A stretch of 64,000 bases of DNA from Malus domestica (lineage: Eukaryota; Streptophyta; Magnoliopsida; Rosales; Rosaceae), in assembly GCF_042453785.1 (NCBI RefSeq), contig NC_091665.1, positions 25,759,501 to 25,823,500 on the forward strand, written 5' to 3'. How positions within the stretch are numbered: position 1 is the first letter of the stretch; every line of letters begins with the position of its first letter. The notes beneath the pieces were generated by a model. The model had not been told where the DNA came from and did no database searches. It saw only the letters and a list, made by a program, of their open reading frames with translations. Below are positions 21,567 through 35,071 of the stretch, one piece after another. The position numbers and the translations under genes were made by a program.

Positions 21567-24380
21567 GGTATTTGGGGAATATGCTGGTATTTGTAGAACA
21601 TGAACCATGCTAATTTCCATGTTCTCAAGGACCAAAGGGCCCATCGGATCTTGGTCGTTGTCTTCCAGGTTATCAAGGACTGCAGCATCGTGCGTTAGAG
21701 CATCCTCGGCCTGATCATCGTATGCCTCAACAAGTACTTGCACTTGTGATATGCAACCCGTCCTTGCTTCCTTCTAACTATCGTTTTCGAGCCCGTTCGT
21801 TTCTGGTGTCTGACTTTGCCCCTACAGTGCTTTACGGGCTCGTCCTTCATAGGCGATCCGGACGTCCCTTGTATCTAGGTAGGCGTCCAGACGTGCCACC
21901 CGATCTTCTTCATCGGCTATAAGACCGAAGAGAGATACGGCCGAGAAAACTTCGAAGTGGTGTCATAAGTATTGAAGGTATTCAAGAGAAAAGGGAAGCT
22001 CAGCCATATCAATGTCCGTGTATGGATTGACCTCGAAGCCAAAGACCCTAGCTTCTTGTATGTGCTGGAACCTGGCCTTCATTGCTAGATCGGTGGTTTT
22101 TTGGATAATTTGTTCAGCATCAGGACAAGTTAGTGCCAGGTCGATAGCTTCTTGACACGCCTTGGGTAGGCCGTACAAATCGTTGGCAGAATATTTCTTA
22201 TGAAACTCTCTCATGTACTCCAAGGATTCACCGAGGAATGGAGGGTGTAGATTTTGTCGAACTCTTATTAATGACTCTTGCGGGAGTAATGGGGAAAGTT
22301 TGCTTTCGACGTCTTTCCCAAATAGCTTGAAACAAACTTTCATCTCCCTAGGCCGAATGAGGAGTTTGATGCGCTTCTCGAACTAATCAATAGTGGTTTC
22401 GAAGTTACGATCGGTTCCCTTTCGCCCTTGTAATTCATCCATAATTGTTAGGGTTTGTCGATCATCTCAGCTTCTTATCGCTTCTTTTGGCTGCCATTTA
22501 GCTGCCGAAACGATCTGGGCTGCCTGTCGTCGAGCCATGCAATATATCCGCTGGCGTCGACGTTTTTGAGATTTGGATAGTGCAGTATACATGCCAGTGT
22601 GAGAGTTGTAACTGTACCAACATTGGTTGCGTGACTCAAGAGGCTTGAAGGTTTTTTGATTCGCCGATGAACTTGAATTGCTGGAATTACGCAAGTAATA
22701 ATCCTCGTTATAAAACGGCGCGTCGAAATCAAGGCGCCGTCTGGCCAAGGTAGGGCTGTCTGTCCGTTCTTGAGGGCCGAGCCTATCGAACACTTTCTAG
22801 CGGGTGTCGTCGCATCCTTGGATGATTGCCGTGGTGTTGGAGTTTGAGGTGTTCTCTCATTCTGTTCGGTTAATACGATGCGTGCCTTACAATTGCTGCA
22901 CAAAACCATGGCCCGTCAATTTCTTCTGCATTGGAGTCTGACATAGATTCTACTACGACCGATCCTGAAAACTCGGTGGGCGGTTTAATGGAAAATAGAT
23001 CAATTTTGAGTTGTGGTCGAAAGTTTTGCTTTGGGACGTGTTGTATTGGAACAAACTAGGCGTTCCTTTTCCCTTTGCTCTTGGGAAAATGGGTGTCTAC
23101 CATGCCAACTGTTGCTGAAGGGAATGGATCAACGTCGACCACCATTTGGGCTAATTCCTACATATCCTGGAAGTTTGCCCCCATGAATTTCTTTTTGTAC
23201 TCCACGTCTAGCCTGTTTAGAGCAAGCCTAACAAATTCGACTTCGGGTAGATGTACTCGGCACTAATTCCTGGCAGATTTAAACCTTGTAAGATAGTCCA
23301 TTGGTGACTCATCGGATGCTTGAGCCATCGTAGCCAGTGAAGAAAATGACATTTCCATCCCCGACCAATAAAGTTGTTTGTGAAATTTCTCGACCAACTT
23401 CTCCCAACTTCTCCCAACTTTGGATGGAATTAAGTGGGAGGTTGATATACCATGCGAATGTTGAGCCCATCAACGAAAAGTTAAACAGTCGCAGTTTATA
23501 GAAATCACTATTGACATTTCTGCATTGCACAGTGAACCGGGCCACATGTTCTAACGAGGACAAGGACGATTCTCCAGCAAAAAGGCTGAAATCTGGGATC
23601 TTGAAGCCTTTAGGATATTTGAATTTTTCCACATAAGCTGGATATGGATGGATGAATTTCGAGAACTTTGACCCCTTTTTCATGGCTGAATTGATCATCA
23701 TTTGGACCACGATCATATCGACGGATGCTACTTCTACTATTTGGTCGGATCCATCTGACCTACTACTTGATCTTTTTTTTTTTCCAAATCAATTGTTTTG
23801 AGCTGAGTAGATCCTACTTCTACCTGTAACGGATTACTTTTGAGTGGAAATTGTCGAGACTGATCAGCAGGTCCTCTTGTGAAGACTCTGCTAACTAATA
23901 ATTCGAGCAATTAGGTGTATGTCTCACCATTACTTCGTATTACCTTGAGCAAACTGTTCATCTTTTGGATAATTATCTGTTTAACCTACCGAGAATGCTC
24001 GTCAAGTGGTCTTCGAAGAAACGACCTAGTTGGAGGGTCAGAACCTTCACCACTATCTTCGTCGCAGTCCTCCATTATTCCTTCAATGAAAACTCTTATG
24101 ATTCGGTTAGGTACTTCTATGTTTCGGGGCTGGGTACCGAGACAAACCTCATTTTCTCGGTGTGTCACATTTGCAGCCTTAGGGGTCGCAGCAACGAGGG
24201 GATTTCGCATATGCGACACTTCTTGTCCAGGACTCTGAATTGGCATATCGGTCGTTGACTTTCCCATCATTGTTTTCTTTTTAACCGATCGTGTCTCGAT
24301 GGTCATGAACTTTGTAGTTTTAACACTTGGTCCCACCAGGCATGCCAAAATATTGACCCTAAAACCTACCAAGCCTACGT
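21567..24380 (-). pseudogene. Gypsy-type gag remnant
   Basis: On the minus strand, 23716-23309 encodes a classical gag domain: PYPAYVEKFKYPKGFKIPDF, then FAGESSLSSLEHVARFTVQC and LRLFNFSLMGSTFAWYINLP. Further downstream are a low-complexity stretch with DRLGPQ (22790-22470) and a segment with KVCFKLFGKDVESKLSPLLP (22343-21963). Frames are broken at several points. No protease, RT or integrase follows before 21567, so the element is truncated at its 3' side. Confidence 0.75.
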
Positions 24381-24616
24381 GGTGCGCAGGCCGAGTAACT
24401 AATAAGCTAACTACGTTCTTCGGTTGATACGGGGCGTGCCAACTCGTCGGTCGAGCTAGGCTGAGTAAAATATGTTGATGTTGCGTTAGGTGCGTTGCTG
24501 ACTTCTTGATCTTACAATCGCGGCCGAGGAAAGAACACTCTTGACCTTTGGGTTCTAGAGCCTGAAGACAAGGTTGCTAATTTTGCAAAGTTCACAAATT
24601 GTCGGCGCCAAATTCG

Positions 24617-25470
24617 GTCATAGTGATTATATTTGTAAGGGTATAAGCATGCTGAATAAACACCAGAGTATAGGGGCACAAATACTCAAAACAGATATAT
24701 GTCTTAATGGTAAATGTGGTTCGGCCGTCAGAATGCCGAACTCTAAAGCTTACATACAAGTATCCAATCATAAAACAACTCGGCGTTCAATGTGCTGAGC
24801 TCTAATAAACTGTAACACCTCACCTCGCAGAAAAGGCTAATGAGATGACCTCTGCCAATAAAGACCCGAAAGTCTTTCTCGACTAAGACTTGGATAGATA
24901 ACCAATCGGCCTCGACACGGTGCTGTTTATCCAAACTGAAGATGTTTCGCGGTCGGCTGGTTCTACGGCGATAATGTTGTTTATCTAAACTGAAGGTATC
25001 ACATGTTGCCTTTACAGTGCTCTTTATCTAAACTGAAGATGTGTCGGCGGAAAAAGAAAATAAAAATCTCAAGGTTGTTGAGAGGTTTTATGTAAAGCGA
25101 GGGTTTGCACAGGGCAGTTTGTGTGTTGAATTGGAGGGGGCTTGAACGATGCACCCTTCCCTCTATTTATAGTAGCAAACCTGCTTCTGATCGAATGAAA
25201 ACTATACTCGGATTAGGACTCCTCACCCCGATCCAATATTATCTCGGCCAGTTCTACTTCTATCAGGACTTTGAACTCAACTCCTTATAAGGCCGTATTC
25301 ATTCCTAAGTTTCAGCATCCTCATCTTGCCGAGACTTCTTATTGTATCAGGATTCAACTACCCCATCCTGATAGAACACGGCTGGTCCCTGAGCAACGCT
25401 TCCGGGTCGAGAACAATTCTAAACTTGGCCCAAACCAATATTTTGGGCCCAAACAACCGTATAAAGGACA
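24617..25470 (-). mobile_element. Probable 5' LTR of the Gypsy remnant
   Basis: It lies upstream of gag on the minus strand. Read on that strand it starts TGTCCTTTATACGG (25470) and contains the TATA box CTATAAATAG at 25163-25172 within a CTATAAATAGAGGG context. A GGCGCC-containing sequence at about 24600 sits where a primer-binding site is expected. The inner LTR boundary is uncertain by some tens of bases. Confidence 0.5.
25163..25172 (-). promoter_or_regulatory. LTR TATA box (Gypsy)
   Basis: CTATAAATAG on the minus strand, in the LTR of the Gypsy remnant. Relevant only as evidence that this is an LTR promoter. Confidence 0.5.
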
Positions 25471-25475
25471 GAGAA

Positions 25476-25699
25476 TGAGAGGGGCTGGTGGCAACAGAGA
25501 GAGAAGAGAGAGATTTAATTATGAGGTGTGTGTTGTATCACCCCCTTATGCCTTTATTTATAGTAGTAGGATAGGTAGAATCCTTACCCTAATAGGATTA
25601 CATCTCTAATAGGAATTAAATTACTATTGGGAAAAAAAGGTACTCCTAAATACACTAGGATTTATACAATCGCATTCCTAATTCGATAGGATTGCAACA
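25476..25699 (-). mobile_element. 3' LTR of a truncated Ty1/copia element
   Basis: On the minus strand it begins TGTTGCAATCCTATCG right after the purine-rich tract CACTCAAGGGAGAG (25700-25713), and ends ...CCTCTCA at 25476. Its length is about 224 bp. A TATA box (CTATAAATA) lies at 25554-25563. The partner 5' LTR is missing. Confidence 0.65.
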
Positions 25700-27322
25700 C
25701 TCTCCCTTGAGTGTGTAAATACTCAAACAAAACGTCGCATCAAATATTCAACATATAAGGTAGAACAATTGATAAAGTCGTCGGCACAACGGGTGAATGC
25801 GAGTCTCAGATATAAGAAAGTATGCATTGGTAGTAAAACTCGCAAAACCTCGCTATGGTAAAACCCAAGTTATGGGGAAAACCCATAAACTAATGAGAAA
25901 AGTTAGAAGTACGCATAATGTCTAAAACAAACGTCAAACAGGACGAAAATAGTGTACTCAACAGAGTATGATCATCCCAGGATGGGTGCCTCATCAAAAC
26001 CTCGTTAGGTAGCAAAAACCCAGTGGGAAAAATGCTCATAATTGTAGGAAAAAGAGTACATTAAGATCAAGTGAGTATGTTTTAGGATACTCCTCTGAGT
26101 TAGACATAACTTCCAAATAAGAGAAGTACAAGCAATTCAACTCAGATAATTTACGTTACCGATTCCTTGGACGAGCTTCTGAAAAGTAGACTTGGGCAAT
26201 GACTTTGTGAAGAGATCGACCAGGTTGTCTTGGGAACGGATTTGCTTGACTTCAATGTTTTAATGCTATTGTTGCTGGTGAGAATAAAAGAACTTCGGTG
26301 CAATGTGCTTGGTGTTGTCTCCCTTGATGCATCCATTCTTTAATTGCTCGATACATGCTGCATTGTCTTCAAAGATCGTCGTAGGAAGGTCAACGATCGG
26401 AGAAAGACAACTAGTGCTTCGAATATGTTCCATTATTGCTTTCAACCAAAAGCACTCTCACGAGGCTTCATGCAGGGCGATAATCTCAACATGGTTCAAA
26501 GAAGTCGCAACTAGCATTTGCTTGGTAGACCTCCAAGATATAGCGGTCTTTCAACCGGTAAAGACATAACCCATTTGAGAACATGCCCTATGTAGGTTAA
26601 ACATATAGCTAGCATCTGCGTAACCAGTGAGGCGTGAATCAACCCGAGGACCGAGGGGGGCGGCAGCTTTTCTCAAGGATTTGTGGGTGTAGAACCAGCC
26701 CAAATCCATCGTAACCTTGAGGTAGCAGAAAATGTCTTTAACACCATTCCAGTGTCTGCGTGTAGGGGTGTTGCTGTATCTAGCCAAAAGATTAACAGTG
26801 AAGGAGATGTCGGGTCTAGTGCATTGAGCCAAGTACAATAAATCACCAATTGCACTTAGGTATGAAATTTTATGCTCCAAAATCTCTTCCTCATCCCGCT
26901 TCGAATGGAAGGGATCTCGTTTAACATCTAGAGTCCGAACGACCATATAAGCACTCGAAGGCTTCGCTTTATCCTCATTAAAACGTCGTAGCACCTTTTA
27001 GGTGTAATTCGATTGATGTACTAGGATTTCATCTAAACAATGCTTGATCTCCAGACCGAGGCAATATCGAGTTTTCCCAAGATCTTTCATCTTAAATTCC
27101 GATTTCAAGTGTGTGGCTATTTCCTCAAGCTCTGCAGGAGTTCCGATGAGGTTCATGTCGTCAACATAAACTGCAACGATCGAAAATCTGGAATGTGACT
27201 TCTTAATGAACACGCATGGGCATAGTTCATTGTTCACATAACCCTGACTTGTCAAATATTCACTTAGATGGTTATACCACATCAGCCCGAATTGTTTCAA
27301 TCTGTAGAGTGATCTCCTCAAT
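25700..27322 (-). pseudogene. Ty1/copia RT-RNase H remnant, 5'-truncated
   Basis: Minus strand, in order: RRSLYRLKQFGLMWYNHLSE, VYVDDMNLIGTPAELEEIA (YVDD active site, about 27150-27170), MKDLGKTRYCLGLEIKH, then after a stop at 26998 SAIGDLLYLAQCTRPDISFT and LTGYADASY, and finally the RNase H end with QDNLVDLFTKSLPKSTFQKL (about 26230-26160). The 450 bp between this and the LTR is the non-coding 3' region with lys-poor, AAAACCC-type repeats. Everything upstream of the RT palm is gone, cut at about 27322 beside the MATE gene. Confidence 0.87.
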
Positions 27323-27336
27323 CTAATCGAGGATTA

Positions 27337-29542
27337 ATTGCCCAGTTCAGAAGTGGCGCCCTTTCTAACGGATTAACCGCCGGAGCCAGTGACCGCAACC
27401 CGATAACTCAAAAGTCTAGGTTGTTTAATTCATTGCACAGAAGGGGAGATTGTAATATTGTAGCAAGAAGTGGTAGGAAGGATTTGAACAATGTCAATGT
27501 TGTGGGGGGATGCAATCTGTATGCTACACGAAGAGCATTGTGCACACCGCTAGTGACACGCCGCAGAAGACCCTGTTTCCCGGTGGTGGCTAATCAATTG
27601 AGTTCGGATTTGGGTGTGGGATCCTCTGAGGTGGAAGGAAAGTTGGGTTTGGAGGAAGAGGAAGCTCTCATAGGTGTAGGGAGTGGTGACCTGTAAGACC
27701 TTATAGCCTACATTACCTTGTTATATTAAAATTTTTGTTCCTTTAGTTTCTTGAAATGCTGCTTTTATTGTTGTGAACTTTTTTTTTTTCTTGATTGATG
27801 CTCTTATCGTTTGAAAAAAATAAATTATGAGTTTGTAGAGTGGCTGGTGACTGAGCATGATAGCTTTAGATAAATTTTTCTACTTTTGATGGAAGCCTCC
27901 CAATCCCTTCATCTTCTAGTCCCTCCCTTCGTATGTGGTTTGGTTTATAAGTGCAAGCAAGTTAATTTTGTTTTTATTCACTTAATTTTGATTATGAAGC
28001 TTATATGAGAAATATTACCGTCAATAGCTATCGGGAATTGTCTATTTCAGCGAATCTCTGAAATTGTTATTATTACTCATAGTTTTTAGTTGATCCATGA
28101 ACTAAGCTACCTATGTTAAGCATTGTTTTTTGTTTGTTTTGGGTTAGAGTTTAATAACATTTCTATCAGTGAAACATATTCTCCAGATGTCAAAAGCGTG
28201 CTATTGATGCTTTCTTTACCAATTATGGGTCAGGCCATTGATCCATTAGCACAACTAATGGAGACTGCATACATTGGCAATTTGGGTTTGTTTCACTCCT
28301 TTAAACGTGTTCAATGACTGATAACTGTATAATTGATTTGAATTTGGAGCTCCTTATTTATTTTGCTTCTGTTTTTCCATAGGTTCCGTGGAATTGGCTT
28401 CAGCTGGTATTTCAATGAACATCTTTAATTATATCTCAAAGACATTTAATATCCCTCTCCTCAGTGTTGCTACATCTTTTGTTGCTGAAGACCTTGCTAA
28501 GAGTGAAAGTAAAGGTTCTACTTCAGGCGAAGTTCAACTTTTGTTTTACTTCCCTGGTCATCTTTGTTGTACACATATTTGGTCTGTCTTTATGTCTAAC
28601 TTAGAGCAGAGATTACTTAAACCTTTTTTTTTTTTTTGGGAATCTGATTTTGGCTGATTTTCGTACAGAAAATGGTTATCTAGACGGCAATACTAATGGT
28701 AAACCCAAACCTGTTGATGGAGTCGTTGAGAGAAAGCAGCTATCTTCAGTGTCTACAGCTTTACAGTTAGCAGTTGGGATTGGAATCTTTGAGGCCATGG
28801 CTCTGTCTTTGGGATCTGGGTTGTTTCTAAATATGATGGGCATATCATCAGTAGGTTACCTGATCTAAAATTACTTCTCATACTGATTTGTTTGTCTTCC
28901 TTGTCTTATATCTTTTTACATGATTATACAAACTTTCTTTTGTTGTATGCATAAATGCAATTATATATATGTGAACAATTACTATACAAGTTTCTAGGTC
29001 TTGTGCATGTGCGGTTACTCAATTTGATTTTTTATTTTTGGTTATGGGGGGAGCTTATACGTTTTCTGGTTTCCCCTCTCATATTTGACTGTTTAATTTA
29101 AGGAAGATCTTTTTTCCCCCCGAATATCACAGGACTCACCTATGCGCATTCAAGCACAACGATTTCATCAACTAAGAGCATTTGGTGCTCCCGCAGTTGT
29201 AGCATCTTTGGCTCTTCAAGGAGTTTTCCGTGGATTTAAGGATACAAAAACTCCAGTACTATGTCTAGGCAAGTTTTTGGTTATATATATTTTAAACGTT
29301 CAAGTGACATCCCTTTCTAGATGGCAGTATGAATTTGTCTTGTGTGACTGCTGAAATGCCTGGTTAATCTATTGTTGTCAGCATCTTGCTGAGGGGAGAG
29401 CACTGGAGAAGTGGTGTAACACTTTTTTATCCACTACAATGCTATATATTTGTGACACATGTCCTAATAGCCTTTAGCATCTTTTGATTGAATATGAAAT
29501 AATTGAAGCTTTTGGGATGGAAAGTCTAGTTTTCTATACGGT

Positions 29543-29576
<34 letters not shown>

Positions 29577-31836
29577 CGCCCATATAACACACGCATAATA
29601 GTGGTCTATTATTCTTGCACAGTGTATTTATAGTCATGTCTCCAACTTGTTGATTTCCATTTGTTTTTAGTCAATGTATTGGTAATTCGTTAGCTGTGTT
29701 TTTGTTGCCCCTCCATATTTATTATTTTCGTTTGGGTGCAACTGGTGCAGCCATTTCCACTGTTATATCTCAGTATGTGATTTTCAATAGACTTTCTTTC
29801 AATATTACCCTTTTTTATCTGTAATTAGAAAATGAACTTTATGGAATTTCTGTTTTTCAGATACACTGTCACCTTTTTAATGATCTGGTTTCTAAATAAG
29901 AGAGCTATACCATTGCCTCCGAAGGTTGGATCACTACAATTTGGTGGATACCTTAAATCCGGTAAGTTTATTTCCTTTTATTGAACGTTTCACTCTCATC
30001 TATCTGAATATATACAGCTTTCTTCCAGCTCTCCGATTCGTTGATTTTCTTGACTATCATAGTATTTCACTTTATCTTCCGATTCAGTGCACATTTATCG
30101 GGGCAGTGTATATTAATGTTTCTTTTGTCTTTGTGTTGGTTGTTAAACTTCTTTCATTACCCCAGCGATAATTCTCTCGTCTTCATATTCAAAGTTTCTT
30201 ACCTAATTTCTTTTGGTAACAACTCTGCGATGTTGGAGGTGGTTTTCTTCTTGGACGAACTATTGCTTGTCTTACGACCTTGACATTGGGAACATCAATG
30301 GCGGCTCGTCAAGGTCCAGTAGCTATGGCTGCTCATCAGATATGTATGTATTCAAGTATGGTTGGCTGTATCCCTTCTAACTGATGCAATGGCTGCATCT
30401 GGTCAGGTATGGACACGCTCTTTTTATCATCATAGTCTTTATCTACTTGTTTCCATTATTGAATCAGCATGTGAAGCCTACGTATAGTTTCACTAAAATT
30501 CACTGATATTTGTTTCCTCGAGTGGGAGTTTTTTGAAGAATTGTGTCGCTGTATATGGCATCAAAGTTATGAAGCTAAAATGTCTCCATTTGCAGGCCCT
30601 GATTGCAAGTTACTTATCAAAAGGTGAATACAAAATTGTGAAAGAAGTTGCTGACTCTGCGTTAAAGGTATTTGTTTTATTGACTTATCTGTGGTGTAGT
30701 TTTGTTACGTTGCATATGTAGTTTCTTGATTTCAAATACGATAAATTTATGTGAATGTTTTTTTCAGATAGGATTGTTCACAGGTATTTCCTTGTCTGTA
30801 ATTTTGGGAGTATCTTTTGGTTCTCTAGCTACGTTGTTCACCAACGATCCTGAAGTATTAGCAATTGTTAGATCTGGGATATTGGTACGTATTCAAATTT
30901 ATGTTTGGTGGTATATTAGTCTAGATTTATGCAACATGTCTTTAACATAGGTAATGATGTTTAATTTTCCACAGTTTGTCAGTGCTAGTCAGCCTTTAAA
31001 TGCTCTAGCTTATGTTTTCGATGGCCTCCCTTAGAAGAGCCAAAGTTATTCAGTCATGTCTTTATTATTACTTTGACTATGAAAGTGTACATATTTCTGA
31101 TTTTGGTTCTGACAAAATCTCTATTATTAATAGATGGTAGTGGGGGCATTATCTTCCGCATTTTTGCTATATGCTCCTTCCATCTTTGGCCTTCATGGAG
31201 TTTGGCTGGGTTTGACTCTCTTCATGGGCTTGCGCGCAGTCGCAGGCTATGCCAGGTAATAATATACCATGTCAAATTTTGATTATCAACATTAATCGTG
31301 AATATAATACTCTTTTCGATAACCAATCCAACTTTAATTAAGTGGCTGGTTTATAACTCCTTATGATAATAAAATCTAAGGCTTCTAATGCTAAAATATG
31401 AATACATCATTTGCTTATTTTGCTAGTAGAAGAGGCATAATGATTATTCATTTCTGGATTTTACATTTATCAACATCATCGCTATCTCTGTTGCTGCTTA
31501 TTCGTATCTTTGTTTTTCTTCTGTTCTCCTTTCAGATATCTGTCAAAATCAGGCCCGTGGTGGTTCGTGCACAGGGATTTCCAGACAGCTCAGGTTAGTG
31601 GACATTCAAAATTCGTGTAATGCTGCATTTTTCCGTTTTCATTTTTGCGAGAACTGCAAAATATTTTCACTCTGGTTCTTGACGGACTAGTTGGAGTATG
31701 CCGATGAAGCTGTTAAAAGTTAATGTTGTCACCGCCTCATCTATTTTTCCCTTTAAAATCTTATTTAAAATTTAGAGATAGGATTAATATGAACTATGAA
31801 CTAGGAACATGTTTCCAGGTTTTAGAATGTGCCTAA
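27337..31836 (+). pseudogene. MATE efflux transporter (DETOXIFICATION family), broken, about 14 exons
   Basis: Exons by translation and splice sites: about 27337-27692, 28148-28285, 28383-28514, 28669-28850, 29133-29268, 29671-29772, 29861-29961, 30239-30406, 30596-30667, 30768-30884, 30975-31034 (broken), 31134-31255, 31536-31593 and 31819-31836. MATE signatures include MLSLPIMGQAIDPLAQLMET, GAPAVVASLALQGVFRGFKD and GTSMAARQGPVAMAAHQI. The N-terminus resembles a plastid transit peptide, so the parent was probably of the chloroplast-type DTX44-47 group. Lesions: no ATG at the expected start (open frame begins without one), a 1-bp loss near 29681, a 4-bp insertion near 30349-30352, and a stop at 31032 with the following exon part missing. 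The exon 5 donor is GC rather than GT. MATE proteins export organic solutes in exchange for H+ or Na+. Confidence 0.85.
29548..29574. repeat. (AC)n microsatellite in a MATE intron
   Basis: About 13 AC units in the intron after exon 5. Confidence 0.9.
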
Positions 31837-32788
31837 AACTGCATGATCCACTTCTTTTCCCAGCTAGCCACTTGAGATTGGCAAAATCAATTCGATTGAA
31901 TGACATCATAGGCCGAGTATCTCCCACAAGCCGAAGAGAGGTTTCAGCTGCGAATTGCGCATTTGTTTCAATATTTGTATTACATGATTATACGTTTTTA
32001 TATTCATTGATAATTTTTAGGTACGAAAAACAGACATGAATATTCCTTAGTATATATTCTTGTAAATTACAGTTTACCATACTTTAACCGCAATCCTCGT
32101 GGTGAAAAAGTTATAATAAACACGTGGTGAGTCATGTTAGCAAATACGGTCCAATTCCAAACTTTAGTTATAAGACCGCAGGAGTTAAAGTCTTCATGAG
32201 ATTGTTTTCCTGGAATCAATGTAGCTTCTACTTCTTGGATACATCTCTCTTGGCCTTGACTTCACCAAATTCACACTCCTTCCGTTGTCGATCCTCCCAA
32301 ATCCCCAACGCTTGACAACGAGGCATGCCGTTGGGCGCTCCAGCCACTGGAAGCTGCGTTGGAAGCTGGTGCTAAAGTTTCTAGCTACACAAAAGGACTT
32401 TGAAAAGCCCGTGACCATGGCAATTATTGCCAAATGCGAGTTTGAACAAACGAGTTTTTAGATAATATCGTTTGTTTAAAAAATAAAACAAAAATACTTC
32501 GAAATCCACTCGATACTACAACCCTTTTATTGAGTTGCTTCAAACTAAAGGGGACAGAATTTAACCCATTTGCATGCTTTCGTTTCGGTTGGAAATATAA
32601 AACGCAAATCAGGAACAAAACCGTCATCTTAGTTTAAAGATGCATTGCCTAAATACAACGACGGGTTCAACATGAACTTTTATGCAACAAAATACAAGTG
32701 CTTGAATACAACGACAGGTTCAAACATGAGCTGTTATGCAGCAAAATACAAGGAAAACTAATCTTTTATTATGTTGATGTTGACCATT
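31837..32788. other. Intergenic, no gene recognised
   Basis: Covers the 3' flanks of the MATE pseudogene and of the FMO pseudogene. A near-repeat of about 30 bp occurs at 32655-32690 and 32700-32745 (gaatacaacgacaggttcaa type). No domain is seen in the short frames. Confidence 0.5.
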
Positions 32789-33009
32789 TCAAGAGGAAGC
32801 ATAATCCATGGGGCCATAAGGCTCAAACAATTCAGCAAAGAGTCCCTTCTTTCTTTTGGGGTTCCATCCCATATCCTTGCACAACTGGTCATTGTACCAC
32901 AGATGGAGGGCACCGGTGCATGATCTCCGGTAGTATTGGCTGGAAGTGTATCGCTTCGCTTCCCGTATGCGTCCCATTTTTTCACATCTTTCTCCATCTC
33001 TTCCATGCT

Positions 33010-33405
33010 CTCCTCCTGGCGACCCTTGTGGGTCTCTGGTGGTGACGATTCGGATCTTCATGGGGAGGGACGAGATAGATTCACAGTGGGGGCGACACAA
33101 ATCTTCAAAGATCTTTGGTAAAGATGAAGTTAGGAGGAGCAGAAAGGGGATGATAGAGATGAAGGGAGGGTAGGATTGCCAGAAACTTTGATTAAAGGGT
33201 CACTGTTCACCCGTGTTTTAAAGGTTTGCGCAGAAGCTGAAAAGCCAGTTTTTCAAAATTGTCTTTTGCTGCTTCTGTTTTTAGGCTTTTTTTCATCCAA
33301 AACTGTGAAAAAAAACTGAAGTTAGAAGTTTATCAAACACAAAAATGCCCCCAGCTTTTTTTGATACTAGCTTTTTTTTCAAAATCACTTCACTAGCCAT
33401 ACTGC
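33010..33405. mobile_element. Insertion in FMO pseudogene exon 5, MITE-like
   Basis: The exon sequence around 'gatggagaaagatgtgaaaaaatgggacgcat' occurs on both sides (32962-33010 and 33401-33460), so a piece of about 50 bp is duplicated. Inside are poly-T/A stretches with 'gctgaaaagccag' and 'aaaaagcctaaaaacagaagcagc' phrases typical of short hAT-like MITEs. Exact ends are not resolved; a local rearrangement is possible. Confidence 0.5.
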
Positions 33406-34867
33406 GTATGCGTCCCATTTTTCCACATCTTTATCCATCTCTTTTATGCTTGGTAGCTTAAATGTGCCTCTGAGAAGCTCCGCTAGCCATACTGCACCTC
33501 ATCTTGGAGGTGTATAAGTTCGAAATACTTTCGGATAATCCAATTACTGATAGCTGTGAAATTCTTCCATGTATGCATTCCCTGATTGAGATGAAATCAT
33601 ACATGATTTTCTTATTCAAATGCTGTATCTAATAAAAGTACCTAACAGAAACATTTGTGCCACATTTACATATCGCACGTCATTCGAAATTTAGACCCAA
33701 ATAGACAATTTGTTCTCTAAGAGATGTGATCAGTAAATGTGGTATGGTCTATGAAATAAGCTTAACCTGTAAAGGAGTAATATGGACTTAGGCGAACCGA
33801 GGATGTAGTCCTGAAAGGTGGGAGACACAAACATGTCCTTGAGCTTTTTCTCGCCCCTAAACCCAGTAGCCAAGATGACCAAATCTGACTTCACAGGGGA
33901 GCTTTCACCATTAACCAGAATCCCTTCTTGGCAAAAGCCAAAGCCGCCAGGAGACTTTTTCAGTATGATGCTTCCCTATCGGACTCGATCAAAGAACTTT
34001 TCCGGTACTGTTGCTATCATACAAGAACTGATTTCTTGAAGGAAACTGTGCTTAGGTACCATTCCATACTTGGCTAAACCAAGCTTCTTATTTATATAGC
34101 TTTCGACAAATTTCGAAAACCCCCATCTCTGTTCAATCCTTATAAGTTTTGTTAGTTTATCTATAAGCATCACAATCAAAAGGCATAATTAGGGTTAGCA
34201 AAATGAAGTATACCACAGGTGAAATAATTGTTGCAAGGAGACTGAGCAGGATGCCTTCACCGGGCTTGTGTACCAAGAGCTCCGAGAAGCGATTGAAGTA
34301 TAAGTATGCGATGGGAAAGCCCCATGGAAGATAGCCAGGAAGATTCCAGTGTTCTGTCTTGTACAACACTGTGCATGGATTTTCAACCCCTGAATATTAC
34401 CAACTATTGAATTAAGGGAAAATGCAACACAAACAATCTATTAAAATGGTCAAATTATTGCTGAGCTACTTCTTGGACTTGTGTAACGTGGCATTTAAAT
34501 TCTCAGTTTAGTATAATTACCATTTGCGATTGAGCACTCCATCGCAATGTCCATTGCAAATTTCTGAAATCCCACAACAGTTACTTGCTTTCCTTCCACA
34601 AATTTAGCTGCGCTTTCGTAATCCATGTTGGCATAATTCATGGAGTGTATAACCTCTCCATGAAATGCTTCTGGTCCCTTGTTTGGAGGGAACTCGGGAA
34701 TGTTTGGAACGTCGCTGAATCGCCCGATGCAAAGGATCACAAAGTCCACCACATGAATCTGCTCATTCATACTAGATCATTATGACTGAAATATTGACAG
34801 TTTGATAACATAATATAATTAAACTTGAAAGCATACGTAAATAAATATATGCACATAATATAAGTAT

Positions 34868-35071
34868 TGTAAAGAATGACAAAAGGATGTTTGCCAGAAT
34901 AATTCTTTCATTCATTGAGTTGAAAAATATATACATATATGATCCTATAATCAAGGAATACAATCAAGTAAATTATTCTATACAAAGTCAACTATAATCA
35001 ATTACAATTAAAGTATATACTTGGTTGCTAATCTATCCCTAAATTTGTGGGATAGAGTTGACGTTCCAACA
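34868..35071 (-). mobile_element. 3' LTR of copia element in FMO intron 1
   Basis: Starts TG, ends CA (TGTAAAGAATG...GTTCCAACA), 204 bp. Its partner is 39564-39765. The two differ at about eight places. A 5-bp flank AGTAT (34863-34867) pairs with ATTAT (39766-39770), one mismatch. A purine tract GAGGGGGAG (read on the minus strand, 35072-35081) abuts it, as expected for a polypurine tract. Confidence 0.92.
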
